This document shows, in pieces, positions 26,414-35,419 of a stretch of 64,000 nucleotides of DNA. The translations under genes and the position numbers were made by a program. This DNA comes from Clostridium_AD estertheticum_D. GTDB lineage: Bacteria > Bacillota > Clostridia > Clostridiales > Clostridiaceae. How positions within the stretch are numbered: the stretch's first letter is position 1; each line of letters starts with the position of its first letter. The notes beneath the pieces were generated by a model. The model was not told the origin of the DNA. It saw nothing but the letters and a program-made list of their open reading frames with translations, and did no database searches. The stretch covers positions 124,001 to 188,000 of the forward strand of contig NZ_JAHLDM010000006.1 in the NCBI RefSeq assembly GCF_018861295.1. Reading direction: 5' to 3'.

Positions 26414-27226
26414 ATGATAAAATTAAAGGAAAGCGAATTTAAAGAACTTACAGGTTATATGAAAGCAAATTATGGAATCAATCTTACAGAAAAAAAGTTT
26501 CTTATAGAGGGGCGCCTTAGCAATATGATTATAGAAAAAGGATTTGCTAATTTTTCGGATTACCTAAAATTCGTTTTTAATGATCCTTCAGGAAATGAAA
26601 TTAGTCTACTTATAAACAAGTTAACTACCAATCATACTTATTTTATGAGAGAAGTCGAGCATTTTAATTATTTTAGGGATACTGTTATGCATTACTTAGA
26701 GTCAACTTGTAAAAATAAAGATTTAAGAATATGGAGCGCAGGATGTTCTAGTGGTGAGGAGCCATATACCCTAGCCATGATAATAGCAGATTATTTTGGA
26801 AATCAAAAGCCTATGTGGAATACTAAAGTACTGGCTACAGATATATCCCAAAAGGTACTAGGAGTAGCGCAAATGGGTGTTTATTCAAGTGAGGCTGTAG
26901 ATACAATACCTAAATATTGGAGACTTAAATATTTCAGTAAAGTTGATGATGAAAATTATCAGATTGGCCAGGAAATAAAAGATGAAGTAATATATAGAAA
27001 TTTTAATTTGATGACTGAGGTTTTCCCTTTTAAAAAAAAGTTCCATGTTATATTTTGTAGAAACGTAATGATATATTTTGAGCCAAAAACAAAGATGGAA
27101 TTAATAAAGAAATTTTATGACATGACCGAAATAGGCGGTTATCTTTTTTTAGGCCATTCTGAGTCCGTAAATAAAAATGAAACTAATTATAAATATATTA
27201 TGCCAGCTGTTTACAGGAAAGGATAG
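26414..27226 (+). CDS. cheR: CheR chemoreceptor methyltransferase
   Basis: Uses S-adenosylmethionine to methylate glutamates of chemoreceptors, for adaptation. The 270 residues comprise the N-terminal CheR helical domain (to about 75) and a Rossmann-type domain with SAM site IWSAGCSSGEEPYTLAM. FCRNVMIYF lies near the active site. The start at 26414 follows AAAGGTGA. An upstream ATG at 26384 falls inside the terminator-like hairpin and gives an unusual extension, so it was rejected. Six bases separate it from cheB. Confidence 0.95.
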   Translation: MIKLKESEFKELTGYMKANYGINLTEKKFLIEGRLSNMIIEKGFANFSDYLKFVFNDPSGNEISLLINKLTTNHTYFMREVEHFNYFRDTVMHYLESTCKNKDLRIWSAGCSSGEEPYTLAMIIADYFGNQKPMWNTKVLATDISQKVLGVAQMGVYSSEAVDTIPKYWRLKYFSKVDDENYQIGQEIKDEVIYRNFNLMTEVFPFKKKFHVIFCRNVMIYFEPKTKMELIKKFYDMTEIGGYLFLGHSESVNKNETNYKYIMPAVYRKG

Positions 27227-27232
27227 GTAATA

Positions 27233-28270
27233 ATGAGTATATTAAAAAAAATAAGGGTGTTAGTTGTCGATGATTCGCTACTCTTTAGAGAAACGATAGC
27301 TAGAGGAATAGGTGCAGATAGGGGTATAGAAGTAGTTGGAACTGCAGGGGATGCATTCCAGGCAAGGGATAAAATAATAGAGTTTGAGCCGGATGTTATG
27401 ACTTTAGATGTAGAAATGCCAAAGATGAATGGTATTGAATTTTTGAAAAGGCTTATACCTCAATATCCTATACCAGTTGTGGTAGTAAGTGCCGTAAGTG
27501 ATAATGTTTTTGATGCTTTGAATGCTGGTGCAGTAGATTTTGTTACAAAAATTAATTCAATAAATGGTAGTAGCAAGGAAGTTTTTATAAATGAATTAAT
27601 TATAAAAATAAAAATAGCTTCAATGGCTAAGGTAGGAAATATCAAAAAAGACATTATAAATAAAAAACGTACTGATAAAATAAACTCAAGAAGCGGTGAT
27701 ACAATAATTGCTATTGGCGCATCTACCGGTGGAACACAAGCTATTCTTGAAGTAGTTAAGGGATTTCCTATAGATATGCCTGGTATTTTAATAACACAGC
27801 ATATGCCTCCTGTATTTACAAAAATGTATGCTGATAGGTTAAATAATCTTTGCCTAATGGATGTGAAGGAAGCTGAAACTGGTGATATAGTTCTTCCAGG
27901 GAAAATTCTTATTGCACCAGGAGATAGACATATGGAATTAATGCGTCGTGGAAATAATTATTACGTGGAATGCTCTACTGGTGATAAGGTGAATGGACAT
28001 TGCCCATCAGTAGATGTACTATTTAATTCAGTTGCAGAGAAAGCAGGAAGTGCGGCAATTGGTATTATTCTAACGGGAATGGGCTATGATGGGGCAAAAG
28101 GTCTTATGAAAATGAAGCAAAGAGGGGCTTATACTATAGGTCAAGATGAAAAGTCAAGTGTTGTCTACGGAATGCCAAAGGTAGCTTTTGACATTGGAGG
28201 GGTTATTAAGCAGGCATCTTTAAAAAATATACCTCAGTTAATTTATTCAATTATAGAAAATGGAAGGTAA
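27233..28270 (+). CDS. cheB: CheB receptor methylesterase
   Basis: Removes methyl groups from receptors when phosphorylated by CheA. Residues 1-120 are the receiver domain with Asp59 in MTLDVEMPKMNG. A linker follows, and then the methylesterase domain with Ser in AIGASTGGTQ, His in TQHMPP and Asp in LTGMGYDGAKG, the expected triad. Length 345. It is the last gene of the operon; cheC, cheD and cheX are not present in the window, so adaptation here would rest on CheR and CheB. Confidence 0.95.
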   Translation: MSILKKIRVLVVDDSLLFRETIARGIGADRGIEVVGTAGDAFQARDKIIEFEPDVMTLDVEMPKMNGIEFLKRLIPQYPIPVVVVSAVSDNVFDALNAGAVDFVTKINSINGSSKEVFINELIIKIKIASMAKVGNIKKDIINKKRTDKINSRSGDTIIAIGASTGGTQAILEVVKGFPIDMPGILITQHMPPVFTKMYADRLNNLCLMDVKEAETGDIVLPGKILIAPGDRHMELMRRGNNYYVECSTGDKVNGHCPSVDVLFNSVAEKAGSAAIGIILTGMGYDGAKGLMKMKQRGAYTIGQDEKSSVVYGMPKVAFDIGGVIKQASLKNIPQLIYSIIENGR

Positions 28271-28334
28271 TAGAGTAAATGGAACATATAGAGATGATTG
28301 TTTACATAAACTTTAGAATACTTTAAAAAAAATA

Positions 28335-28363
28335 TTGACAAAAAAAAGGTCATAAAGTATACT
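28335..28363 (+). promoter_or_regulatory. Sigma-A promoter of the ilvBN T-box leader
   Basis: TTGACA, 17 bases, TATACT: a perfect -35, ideal spacing and a good -10. Transcription would start near 28370, just before the T-box leader. Confidence 0.85.
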
Positions 28364-28369
28364 AATCTA

Positions 28370-28648
28370 AAACATGGAAATAAATTTGAATATTGTGAAA
28401 ACTGTGATAGGGAAAGTAGACATTCTTCATATTCTTAGAGAGTGGGGACGGTGTAAACCCATAAATGGTTAATGTTGAAACTCACCCTTGAGTTGTAAGC
28501 TGAAATTATATGGTTTATATATTATATATAAACCATATAGGGTAAGCCGTGCCGGTGTATATAATTATACACCGTTATAAAACGAAGATATAAAAATGGG
28601 TGGTACCGCGATAGACTTTTCGCCCCAATGGGATGAGGTCTTTTTTTT
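28370..28648 (+). promoter_or_regulatory. T-box riboswitch, probably leucine-specific
   Basis: The leader contains the T-box sequence AATGGGTGGTACCGCG (28595-28610), which base-pairs with uncharged tRNA and forms the antiterminator. A terminator follows at 28613-28648 and ends in eight T residues. Upstream lie a stem I region with AGTAGA and AGAGAG segments, a long stem II hairpin (28507-28540) and a stem III hairpin around CCGGTGTATA. In GAAACTCACC the triplet CTC at 28481-28483 is in specifier position, which reads as leucine, as in the Bacillus ilv-leu leader. T-box identity is firm; the specifier assignment is by eye. Confidence 0.93.
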
Positions 28649-28692
28649 ATACTCAAAATTCTAATTTATATAAAATTGAAGGAGGTACAAAA

Positions 28693-30303
28693 ATGAAAGC
28701 TGCGGTCGCAATAATTCAATGTTTACAAGAAGAAAAGGTGAAAATAGTGTTTGGTTATCCAGGAGTTCCAGTTGGTCCGTTATATGAGGCATTAAGGAAA
28801 TCAGATATAGAACATATATTGGTAAGACATGAACAGGCGGCAGGACATAGTGCTAGTGGGTATGCTAGGGCAACAAGGTCTATAGGCGTATGTATTGCAA
28901 CTTCAGGACCTGGTGCTATTAATCTTATAACGGGCATTGCAACTGCATATGCAGACTCTATACCAATGATTGCAATAACTGGGCAAGTTAGAACAGACCT
29001 AATTGGAAAAGATGTTTTTCAAGAAGCGGATATAATTGGAGCAACAGACTCTTTCACAAAACATAGTTATTTAGTTAAAGATGCAAAAGATATACCAAGA
29101 ATTATGAAAGAGGCGTTTTATATAGCAAGAACTGGAAGACCAGGTCCGGTACTTGTTGATATACCATTAGATATTCAAAATACAGAAATAGAATTCGAAT
29201 ATCCAAGTGAAATTAGTATAAGAGGTTACAAACCTACTATTAATGGGAATAAAAGGCAAATAAAAAAAGCATTAGAAAAGATTAAAAATAGCTGTAAACC
29301 TCTTATTTGTGTGGGAGGGGGAGTCATGTCCGCCAAGGCTGAAAAGGAGTTAATAAAATTTATAGAAAAATCTAAGATTCCCATGGTACACACATTAATG
29401 GGTAAGGATGGAATTCCATCAAAATATCTTTATAATGTTGGATTAATTGGATCACATGGTTTTAAATATGCAAATAAAGCAGTAGCTGAGGCAGATGTTC
29501 TAATTCTTGTTGGTACAAGAGTTGCAGATAGAGCAACAGGTGGATCTAAGAGTTTTGGAAAAATGGCAGACATTATCCATATTGATGTTGACCCGGCAGA
29601 GATAGGTAAAAATCTTAGTGCTCTTATTCCAGTAGTTGGGGATTGTAAAAAAATATTACAAGAACTTACTGATGGAGTAACGCAAATCGATACAAAAATG
29701 TGGATGGATCAAATTACAACGTGGAAAAAAGAATATGTTAAAATTAGGAAAACTGGCGCAAAAGTAAATCCGCAATATGCTTTAGAGCTTTTATCACAAA
29801 TGATAGAAGAAGATGCCTTGATTACTGCAGACGTAGGGCAAAATCAAATTTGGACCTCACATTATCTTGATATGGTTGGTAACAGAAGATTTTTAACTAG
29901 TGGGGGACTTGGAACAATGGGATATTCCATACCGGCCTCAGTTGGATGTAAGTTTGCTTTTCCAAAGAGACGTGTTGTTGCAGTAATGGGAGATGGAAGT
30001 TTTCAAATGAGTATGTCTGAGCTTGGAACTATAAAACAAAATCATTTGAATATAATATTCTTATTATTTAACAATTCAAATCTTGGTATGGTTCGGGAGT
30101 ATCAAAGCAATGTATATAAAAATACTTACGGTGTGAGTTTATGTGAAAATCCTGATTTTGTGAAACTTGTAGAATCTTATGGACTTTGTGGAAAAAGAGT
30201 TAACTCTAATTCAGAATTAAAAGGAGTTCTTGAAGAAGCGATGTCAAGTAATAAAACTTTTTTGATAGAATGTATTGTAAGCGAAGAAGAGAGTACCTTA
30301 TAG
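28693..30303 (+). CDS. ilvB: Acetolactate synthase large subunit
   Basis: Thiamine-diphosphate enzyme that condenses two pyruvates, or pyruvate and 2-oxobutyrate, as the first common step of branched-chain amino acid synthesis. The 536 residues contain the catalytic Glu47 (RHEQAAGH), the central FAD/CoA-like domain and the TPP-binding motif that begins GDGSFQMSMSE and ends in NN. It is slightly shorter than most homologues (550-570). GGAGG precedes the ATG. The regulatory subunit gene follows 15 bp later and the T-box leader precedes it, both marks of the biosynthetic rather than fermentative enzyme. ilvC, ilvD and leu genes do not follow. Confidence 0.94.
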   Translation: MKAAVAIIQCLQEEKVKIVFGYPGVPVGPLYEALRKSDIEHILVRHEQAAGHSASGYARATRSIGVCIATSGPGAINLITGIATAYADSIPMIAITGQVRTDLIGKDVFQEADIIGATDSFTKHSYLVKDAKDIPRIMKEAFYIARTGRPGPVLVDIPLDIQNTEIEFEYPSEISIRGYKPTINGNKRQIKKALEKIKNSCKPLICVGGGVMSAKAEKELIKFIEKSKIPMVHTLMGKDGIPSKYLYNVGLIGSHGFKYANKAVAEADVLILVGTRVADRATGGSKSFGKMADIIHIDVDPAEIGKNLSALIPVVGDCKKILQELTDGVTQIDTKMWMDQITTWKKEYVKIRKTGAKVNPQYALELLSQMIEEDALITADVGQNQIWTSHYLDMVGNRRFLTSGGLGTMGYSIPASVGCKFAFPKRRVVAVMGDGSFQMSMSELGTIKQNHLNIIFLLFNNSNLGMVREYQSNVYKNTYGVSLCENPDFVKLVESYGLCGKRVNSNSELKGVLEEAMSSNKTFLIECIVSEEESTL

Positions 30304-30318
30304 AAGGGAGTGTAAATT

Positions 30319-30807
30319 ATGAATAAATACATTTTATCTATTTTAGTTGAAAATCATTCAGGGGTTTTAAGCAAAATGGCCGGTTTATTCACACGTAGAG
30401 GTTATAATATTGATAGTTTAACTGTTAGTATTACAGATGATCCTACTATTTCGCGTATGACAATTGTAGTAAGCGGAGATGAACAAATTACTGAACAGAT
30501 TGTAAAACAATTGAATAAACTTATAGATGTAATAAAAATATTAGAGTTAAGTCCTGAAAAATCCGTTTCTAGAGAAGTGGCACTTATAAAAGTGGCGCTT
30601 GACCAAAGTACTAGATCTTTTATTATAGAAACGGTAAATATATTTAAATGTAATATTGTAGAGATGAATGCAAAGAGTATTATAATTGAGATAACTGGAA
30701 ATGAAGAGAAGGTATCTTCATTCATTGAGTTAATGAGGCCTTATGGAATTAAGGAAGTTGTCCGTACAGGACTTGCAGTGTTGCAAAGACGATCAGAAAC
30801 AGATTAG
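30319..30807 (+). CDS. ilvN: Acetolactate synthase small (regulatory) subunit
   Basis: Regulatory partner of IlvB, giving feedback control by branched-chain amino acids. The 162-residue chain has an N-terminal ACT domain (ILVENHSGVLSKMAGLFTRR with GYNIDSLTVS) and the C-terminal small-subunit domain (IVEMNAKSIIIEITG and beyond). Length is normal. A GAAGGGAG site lies before the ATG. It shares the T-box-controlled transcript with ilvB. Confidence 0.94.
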   Translation: MNKYILSILVENHSGVLSKMAGLFTRRGYNIDSLTVSITDDPTISRMTIVVSGDEQITEQIVKQLNKLIDVIKILELSPEKSVSREVALIKVALDQSTRSFIIETVNIFKCNIVEMNAKSIIIEITGNEEKVSSFIELMRPYGIKEVVRTGLAVLQRRSETD

Positions 30808-30998
30808 TAATAATTTATAAAAAACGTGTAATCGCTCCATTCTCATGATAACCTAATCTGAAATTTCTCGCATTTTACGTATTAAGATCTAATGTGGTGT
30901 AATATAGTATAGAGTGTTATCGAATAATTTTCAATTGAAAATAAAATTTAAAAAATATAGTAGAAAGTTTTAGTAACTACTTTGTGAGAGGTGATATT

Positions 30999-32348
30999 TT
31001 GGATAATAAAAAATTGATTCAGTTTAAAAAAACAATTCCTAAAAAATTAAGCAGTTTTATAGACCCAGAGCTATTTGTTAAATTTGAAGTTAAGCGAGGG
31101 CTTAGAGATATTGATGGGCGTGGAGTACTTGTGGGTTTAACGGAAATTAGTCAAGTAAATTCTTCTATAGTTAAGAATAATAAGACAATTCCAACTCCCG
31201 GTGTTTTAAAATATAGAGGCATAAATATTGAAAGTTTAGTGGATGGCTTTCTAAAAGACGGTCGTTTGGGATTTGAAGAGACTTGTTATTTATTACTTTT
31301 TAGTGATCTTCCGAGTAAAGGAGAACTTAAAAATTTTACGGATTTGCTTTCTAAATATCGAAATCTCCCTGATGATTTTGTACGAGATATGATACTGAAA
31401 ATGCCGAGTAAAAATATAATGAACTCACTAGCAAGAAGTATATTAGCACTTTATAGTATAGACGATAAAGCAGAAGATACTTCTCCAAGTAATGTTTTGG
31501 AGCAGTGCATGAGGCTTATTGCATGTTTCCCACTTATGGTGGTTTATGGTTATCAGGCGTTATCACATTATCATAACAATAATAATTTAATTATTCGTAG
31601 TCCACTTGATGATTTAAGTACTGCTGAGAATATTTTGTACATGCTTCGTGATGATAGTAAATACACAAAACTTGAAGCTACAATACTTGACCTTGCATTA
31701 GTGCTTCACGCAGAGCATGGTGGTGGGAATAACTCCACATTTGTTACACATGTAATAACATCATCAGGCTCTGATACTTATTCAGTAATAGCTGCTGCAC
31801 TTGGTTCTTTAAAAGGGCCAAGACATGGTGGTGCGAACATAAAAGTTGTTCAAATGTTTGAAGATATGAAAGAAAAAGTAAGCGATTGGAAAGATGATGC
31901 AGAGATTGAAAAATATCTATTAAAGATATTAACTAAAGAGGCTTTTGATAAATCAGGACTAATTTATGGAATGGGTCATGCTGTTTATTCTATATCTGAT
32001 CCAAGGGCTGTTATTTTTAAAAAATACGTTGGAAGACTTGCAAAGGCAAAAGGTTTAGAGGATGAATATAACCTTTATGCAAGGGTAGAAGAACTAGCAC
32101 CTATTGTAATTGCAAGTGTTCGAAAGATTTATAAAGGTGTAAGTGCTAACGTAGATTTTTACTCAGGATTTGTATACAGAATGCTTGGTATACCAGATGA
32201 AATGTTCACCCCTATTTTTGCTGTAGCAAGAATAGCTGGCTGGAGTGCTCATAGGCTTGAGGAAATAATAAACAATGGTAAAATTATTAGACCTGCATAT
32301 AAATGCGTTGCGGGAAGTAGTACTTATGTTCCATTAAACGATAGATAA
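30999..32348 (+). CDS. gltA: Citrate synthase (Si type)
   Basis: Condenses oxaloacetate and acetyl-CoA to citrate, feeding glutamate synthesis in anaerobes. The 449-residue product has the substrate and catalytic segments LVLHAEHGGGNNSTF, LKGPRHGGAN, GMGHAVYSISDPRA and, near the C-terminus, the hydrophobic stretch before AGWSAHRLEE. The N-terminal extension of about 60 residues is typical of clostridial forms. TTG at 30999 is taken as start because GAGGTGA lies seven bases before it; the GTG at 30984 overlaps that site. It lies 191 bp after ilvN and probably has its own promoter. It is not the Re-type enzyme, which belongs to a different family. Confidence 0.92.
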   Translation: MDNKKLIQFKKTIPKKLSSFIDPELFVKFEVKRGLRDIDGRGVLVGLTEISQVNSSIVKNNKTIPTPGVLKYRGINIESLVDGFLKDGRLGFEETCYLLLFSDLPSKGELKNFTDLLSKYRNLPDDFVRDMILKMPSKNIMNSLARSILALYSIDDKAEDTSPSNVLEQCMRLIACFPLMVVYGYQALSHYHNNNNLIIRSPLDDLSTAENILYMLRDDSKYTKLEATILDLALVLHAEHGGGNNSTFVTHVITSSGSDTYSVIAAALGSLKGPRHGGANIKVVQMFEDMKEKVSDWKDDAEIEKYLLKILTKEAFDKSGLIYGMGHAVYSISDPRAVIFKKYVGRLAKAKGLEDEYNLYARVEELAPIVIASVRKIYKGVSANVDFYSGFVYRMLGIPDEMFTPIFAVARIAGWSAHRLEEIINNGKIIRPAYKCVAGSSTYVPLNDR

Positions 32349-32375
32349 TAATACTTCTTAACTATCTAAACAATA

Positions 32376-32430
32376 AAAAGAAGGACAACCAAACTGTCAT
32401 AGCGGCAGAGGAGTTATCCTTCTTTTATTG
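32376..32430 (+). terminator. Rho-independent terminator after citrate synthase
   Basis: AAAAGAAGGACAAC pairs with GTTATCCTTCTTTT across a loop of about 23 bases. The 3' arm itself ends in TTTT. Confidence 0.82.
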
Positions 32431-32495
32431 AGTAAGACTATTACTACCTAATGTTTTAACGAGACTTAAATATAGAATTCTAAGGGAGAAAATTT

Positions 32496-33320
32496 ATGAC
32501 TAATATATTTAATATTTTAATAGGATTATTTGTTTTTTTTATATTGTGGGCTTTAATTGAAGCTCAAGTTTATAGAGTACGAAGAATTAAAATTAAAAAT
32601 AGTAAGATACCAAAAGGATTTAACAATTTTAAAATAATTTTTATATCTGATATGCACTATGGAAGAGGCTTTAGCAGCAAAAGATTAATAAATATAGTTA
32701 ATAAAATCAATAAAATAGAGCCAGATATTATAATAATAGGAGGCGATTATTTAGATATTTCAGTGAAAAGTAAGAGGGATGTAAGCAGGTATTTAGATAA
32801 GGAGCTACAAGTACTAAAAAAATTAAAAGCTAAGTTAGGGATTTTTACTGTCCTCGGAAATCATGACTATTTTAAGGGGAAAGATTATTTACTGAAGAAA
32901 CTTAATTCCAATTCATTTAAGATACTTAAAAATGGGAAAGACTTGATAAGTAAAGAAGGCGACACTATAGAACTAATAGGCGTGGATGATTTACTTGAAG
33001 GAAATCCAGAAGCTAATTTATTAAAACAAACGAGCGATAATTTTACTATTGCTATATCACATAACCCAGATTTTTTCAGTGATTATAAAGATGTTATTAA
33101 TTATGACTTGGGTTTTGCAGGGCATACTCATGGAGGGCAAGTAACTATTTTTGGATTATATGCGCCGTATACAGCTTCTAAATATGGTCAAATGTATTGC
33201 AAGAAGATAATTCATGAGGAAAATAGAGATATATTATTAACTAATGGCATAGGTAATGGAATGTTACCTATAAGATTTTTCGCTATTCCAGAAATTGTAG
33301 AAATTGATTTAGAAGTCTAG
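32496..33320 (+). CDS. Membrane-anchored metallophosphoesterase (YkuE-like)
   Basis: A 274-residue protein with one N-terminal helix (residues 3-22) and a calcineurin-like phosphoesterase domain. Dimetal site motifs are visible in order: ISDMHYG, GGDYLD, LGNHDYF, ISHNPD and GHTHGGQ. The domain may face either side of the membrane; homologues act on lipid or nucleotide phosphates, but the substrate is not fixed. An AAGGGAG site precedes the ATG. The gene is convergent with the ferritin-like gene. Confidence 0.9.
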   Translation: MTNIFNILIGLFVFFILWALIEAQVYRVRRIKIKNSKIPKGFNNFKIIFISDMHYGRGFSSKRLINIVNKINKIEPDIIIIGGDYLDISVKSKRDVSRYLDKELQVLKKLKAKLGIFTVLGNHDYFKGKDYLLKKLNSNSFKILKNGKDLISKEGDTIELIGVDDLLEGNPEANLLKQTSDNFTIAISHNPDFFSDYKDVINYDLGFAGHTHGGQVTIFGLYAPYTASKYGQMYCKKIIHEENRDILLTNGIGNGMLPIRFFAIPEIVEIDLEV

Positions 33321-33337
33321 GATATTAGAAAGTGTGT

Positions 33338-33384
33338 AAAAAAAAACTATAGTATAAACATTTTTTCAAATGATTATACTATAG
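33338..33384 (-). terminator. Terminator of the ferritin-like gene
   Basis: A perfect 11-bp inverted repeat (CTATAGTATAA and TTATACTATAG) is followed on the minus strand by nine T residues. Confidence 0.9.
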
Positions 33385-33438
33385 GTAACAGTTTGAATAT
33401 TTATATTCATTAATAAATTTAAACATGTATTTCTTTGA

Positions 33439-33924
33439 CTATGCTACTATTTCTTTAAGCAATTTTGAAAAGTATGCTGCATGTGATTTTTCTTCTTCAA
33501 GTATAGTGGATAATATTCCTGTAACATCATTTTGAGATACTTTCTCGTACATTTGTGTATAAATACTTATTGTAAGTTGTTCTGTTTTAAGTGAATAAGT
33601 AAGTGCTGCTTTTAAATCTTTGAAAGCATCCTTTGGTTGATCTTTTTTATTAAAGACTTGATTTTCAATTAAATTTTTCAAGTATTTTGTTACTTCGATA
33701 TCAAAGAGATAGGTAGAATCCATTTCATTACCAGTACTTAAATCATTAAAAAGTTTTGTAAACCTTTCTTTATGAATAAATTCTTGACCGGCAGCAGCCA
33801 ATAAAAATTCCTTAGTTTTTCCTTTAGTATAATTAGCTCCATTGATGTAAAAATCATACCCTTCTTCCTCCATTAATATGGCAATTTTCAACATTTCAAG
33901 ACCGCTAAAAGTAGTATTTGTCAT
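33439..33924 (-). CDS. Ferritin-like diiron protein (rubrerythrin family)
   Basis: A 161-residue four-helix bundle protein, likely binding two irons and acting in peroxide or oxygen defence. Carboxylate and His ligands are visible as EEEGYDFY (helix 1), QEFIHKERF (ExxH, helix 2), KTEQLTISIY (helix 3) and EEEKSHAAYF (ExxH, helix 4). No rubredoxin-like CxxC domain is attached, unlike classical rubrerythrin. The start at 33924 has AAGGAGCG in front of it; the frame extends 24 codons further upstream but without a ribosome binding site. It is a single gene with its own terminator. Two copies of TAATATTAAC lie upstream. Confidence 0.88.
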   Translation of the reverse strand: MTNTTFSGLEMLKIAILMEEEGYDFYINGANYTKGKTKEFLLAAAGQEFIHKERFTKLFNDLSTGNEMDSTYLFDIEVTKYLKNLIENQVFNKKDQPKDAFKDLKAALTYSLKTEQLTISIYTQMYEKVSQNDVTGILSTILEEEKSHAAYFSKLLKEIVA

Positions 33925-33980
33925 AATATCGCTCCTTTCTATTTTGCTTAATAGTATGTTGAACATAAAGTTCTTTAGAT

Positions 33981-34007
33981 TAATATTAACTCTCATCTAA
34001 TATTAAC
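33981..34007 (-). promoter_or_regulatory. Direct repeats upstream of the ferritin-like gene
   Basis: TAATATTAAC occurs twice with starts 17 bp apart, 57-83 bp before the start codon. It could be a regulator site. It matches no consensus that I recognise with confidence. Confidence 0.3.
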
Positions 34008-34260
34008 TTTCTTATAATAAATATTCAAGACTATTTTGTAAATTTATTTTTAATTTATCGTTTTAGGTTAAAATAAAATGATAGTTATATTTGTACATTT
34101 TTCTTATGTATTTTTATAGGCATATATAATTTATAAAAATCAGCCGCCGTAAGGATTAAAGGTGGCCAATAATAGTTAATTATATCAATTATAATAAAAA
34201 CCCCCTCATATAGATTTTACTTTATTATTAATATAGTATTATTAGTGCAGTAGTGTGTTA

Positions 34261-34371
34261 CTATAAGCGAAATTTAATTAAATCATCTCCTGGGTCGCTG
34301 CAATAGCTTTGAAAAAGATGCATTGAAGACTTCAGTAGGAGACTTTCCTTCTGAAATGTCGTTAAATGCAA
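34261..34371 (-). CDS. Possible 36-residue ORF overlapping repeat R2
   Basis: From a TTG with AAGGAG five bases before it, a minus-strand frame runs 36 codons and contains YCSDPGDDLIKFRL. An overlapping frame is also open for 32 codons and ends QRPRR. Both contain the 22-bp R2 sequence found again at 60786-60807. The R2 copies elsewhere are not open in either frame, so a small protein is doubtful and a decayed mobile or gene end is equally possible. The rest of the 33925-34506 gap holds the direct repeats above and a small GC-rich hairpin (GCCGCC with GGTGGC, near 34144-34167). Confidence 0.25.
   Translation of the reverse strand: MHLTTFQKESLLLKSSMHLFQSYCSDPGDDLIKFRL
34281..34302 (-). repeat. 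Dispersed repeat R2, copy with full identity to 60786-60807
   Basis: All 22 bases match 60786-60807 in reverse orientation. The core CGACCCAGGAGATG is GC-rich in an AT-rich genome, so chance identity is very unlikely. Confidence 0.7.
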
Positions 34372-34506
34372 GTTGAACTCCTTAATTTTTATGATATACT
34401 TGAAGCTGTAACTTTATGAGGCTCAAAAGCAAGAAGTAAAAAGTCTAAGTTGAATTTATTAATAAACTAAAAAGATAGTTATACTTATTATAATGGAGGA
34501 ATTATT

Positions 34507-35379
34507 ATGAAAACGAATGAATTGCCAAAGTATTTTAAAGAAATTGATGACGAACTGTGGTTTGAAGAAGTTGAAGTTGAGAAAAAAGATTTGAAAATTA
34601 GTTATAAGGTCAATAAATGTTTTTCTTATTCAAAATCCCCTTATCAAGAGGTAGCATTAATTGATACCAATGCATTTGGTCCTTGCCTTGTGCTTGATGG
34701 TGTAATGCAGACTACATCTGCTGATGGATTTATATATAATGAAATGATTACACATATTCCAGTACTTACTCATAAAAACCCAAAAAATGTTTTGGTAATT
34801 GGTGGAGGCGACTGTGGAGCGGTAAGAGAACTATCAAAGTATGAGGAGCTTGAGACAATTGATATGGTGGAGCTTGATGAATTGGTAACAGAGGAATGCA
34901 TAAAATTTCTTCCAGAAATAAGTGGAGGTCCAAGTTTCGATAAAAGAATCAATTTTAAGTTCGGAGATGGAGTTGAATATGTAAAGAAGACTGATATTAA
35001 ATATGATATAGTAATGGTTGACTCACCAGATCCTGAGGGCCCTGCTAAAGATTTGTTTGGAGAAGAATTTTATAAAAATGTAAAAAGAACATTAAAAACG
35101 GATGGAGTAATGGTATGTCAGAGTGAATCTCCAATGATTCATCGTAACATAATAGAGAATACAAGAAAAATATTAAAAAACAATTTTAAAATAGTAAAAA
35201 CATATATTGCTTTTGTTCCAACTTATCCAGGTGGTATATGGAGTTTTACAATGGCATCAGATGTGTATGATCCTAGTAATATGGACGCAAATAGATTACC
35301 ACTAGAAACTCGTTATTTAACAAAAAAAATTGTAAAATCTTGTTTTGATCTTCCAAATTTCATAAGTGATCTTAAATAA
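34507..35379 (+). CDS. speE: Spermidine synthase (polyamine aminopropyltransferase)
   Basis: Transfers the aminopropyl group of decarboxylated S-adenosylmethionine to putrescine or a related amine. The 290-residue chain has the short N-terminal beta domain, then a Rossmann fold with VIGGGDCGAVREL, the acidic VELDELV and the active-site loop VDSPDPEGPA. TYPGGIWSF completes the substrate pocket. Many homologues have DST where this has DSP, a minor change next to the catalytic Asp. A GGAGGAA site precedes the ATG. No S-adenosylmethionine decarboxylase gene is adjacent, which is unusual for a clostridial speE and means the partner must lie elsewhere or the substrate differs. Confidence 0.92.
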   Translation: MKTNELPKYFKEIDDELWFEEVEVEKKDLKISYKVNKCFSYSKSPYQEVALIDTNAFGPCLVLDGVMQTTSADGFIYNEMITHIPVLTHKNPKNVLVIGGGDCGAVRELSKYEELETIDMVELDELVTEECIKFLPEISGGPSFDKRINFKFGDGVEYVKKTDIKYDIVMVDSPDPEGPAKDLFGEEFYKNVKRTLKTDGVMVCQSESPMIHRNIIENTRKILKNNFKIVKTYIAFVPTYPGGIWSFTMASDVYDPSNMDANRLPLETRYLTKKIVKSCFDLPNFISDLK

Positions 35380-35419
35380 ATCACTTAGCATGTTATTGCA
35401 TTAAGTATATAGGGGTTAA

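Noticed and set aside
28595..28648. A tRNA-like GGTGGTACCGCG segment
   Set aside because: It is the conserved T-box sequence of a riboswitch and not a tRNA gene; no cloverleaf can be drawn.
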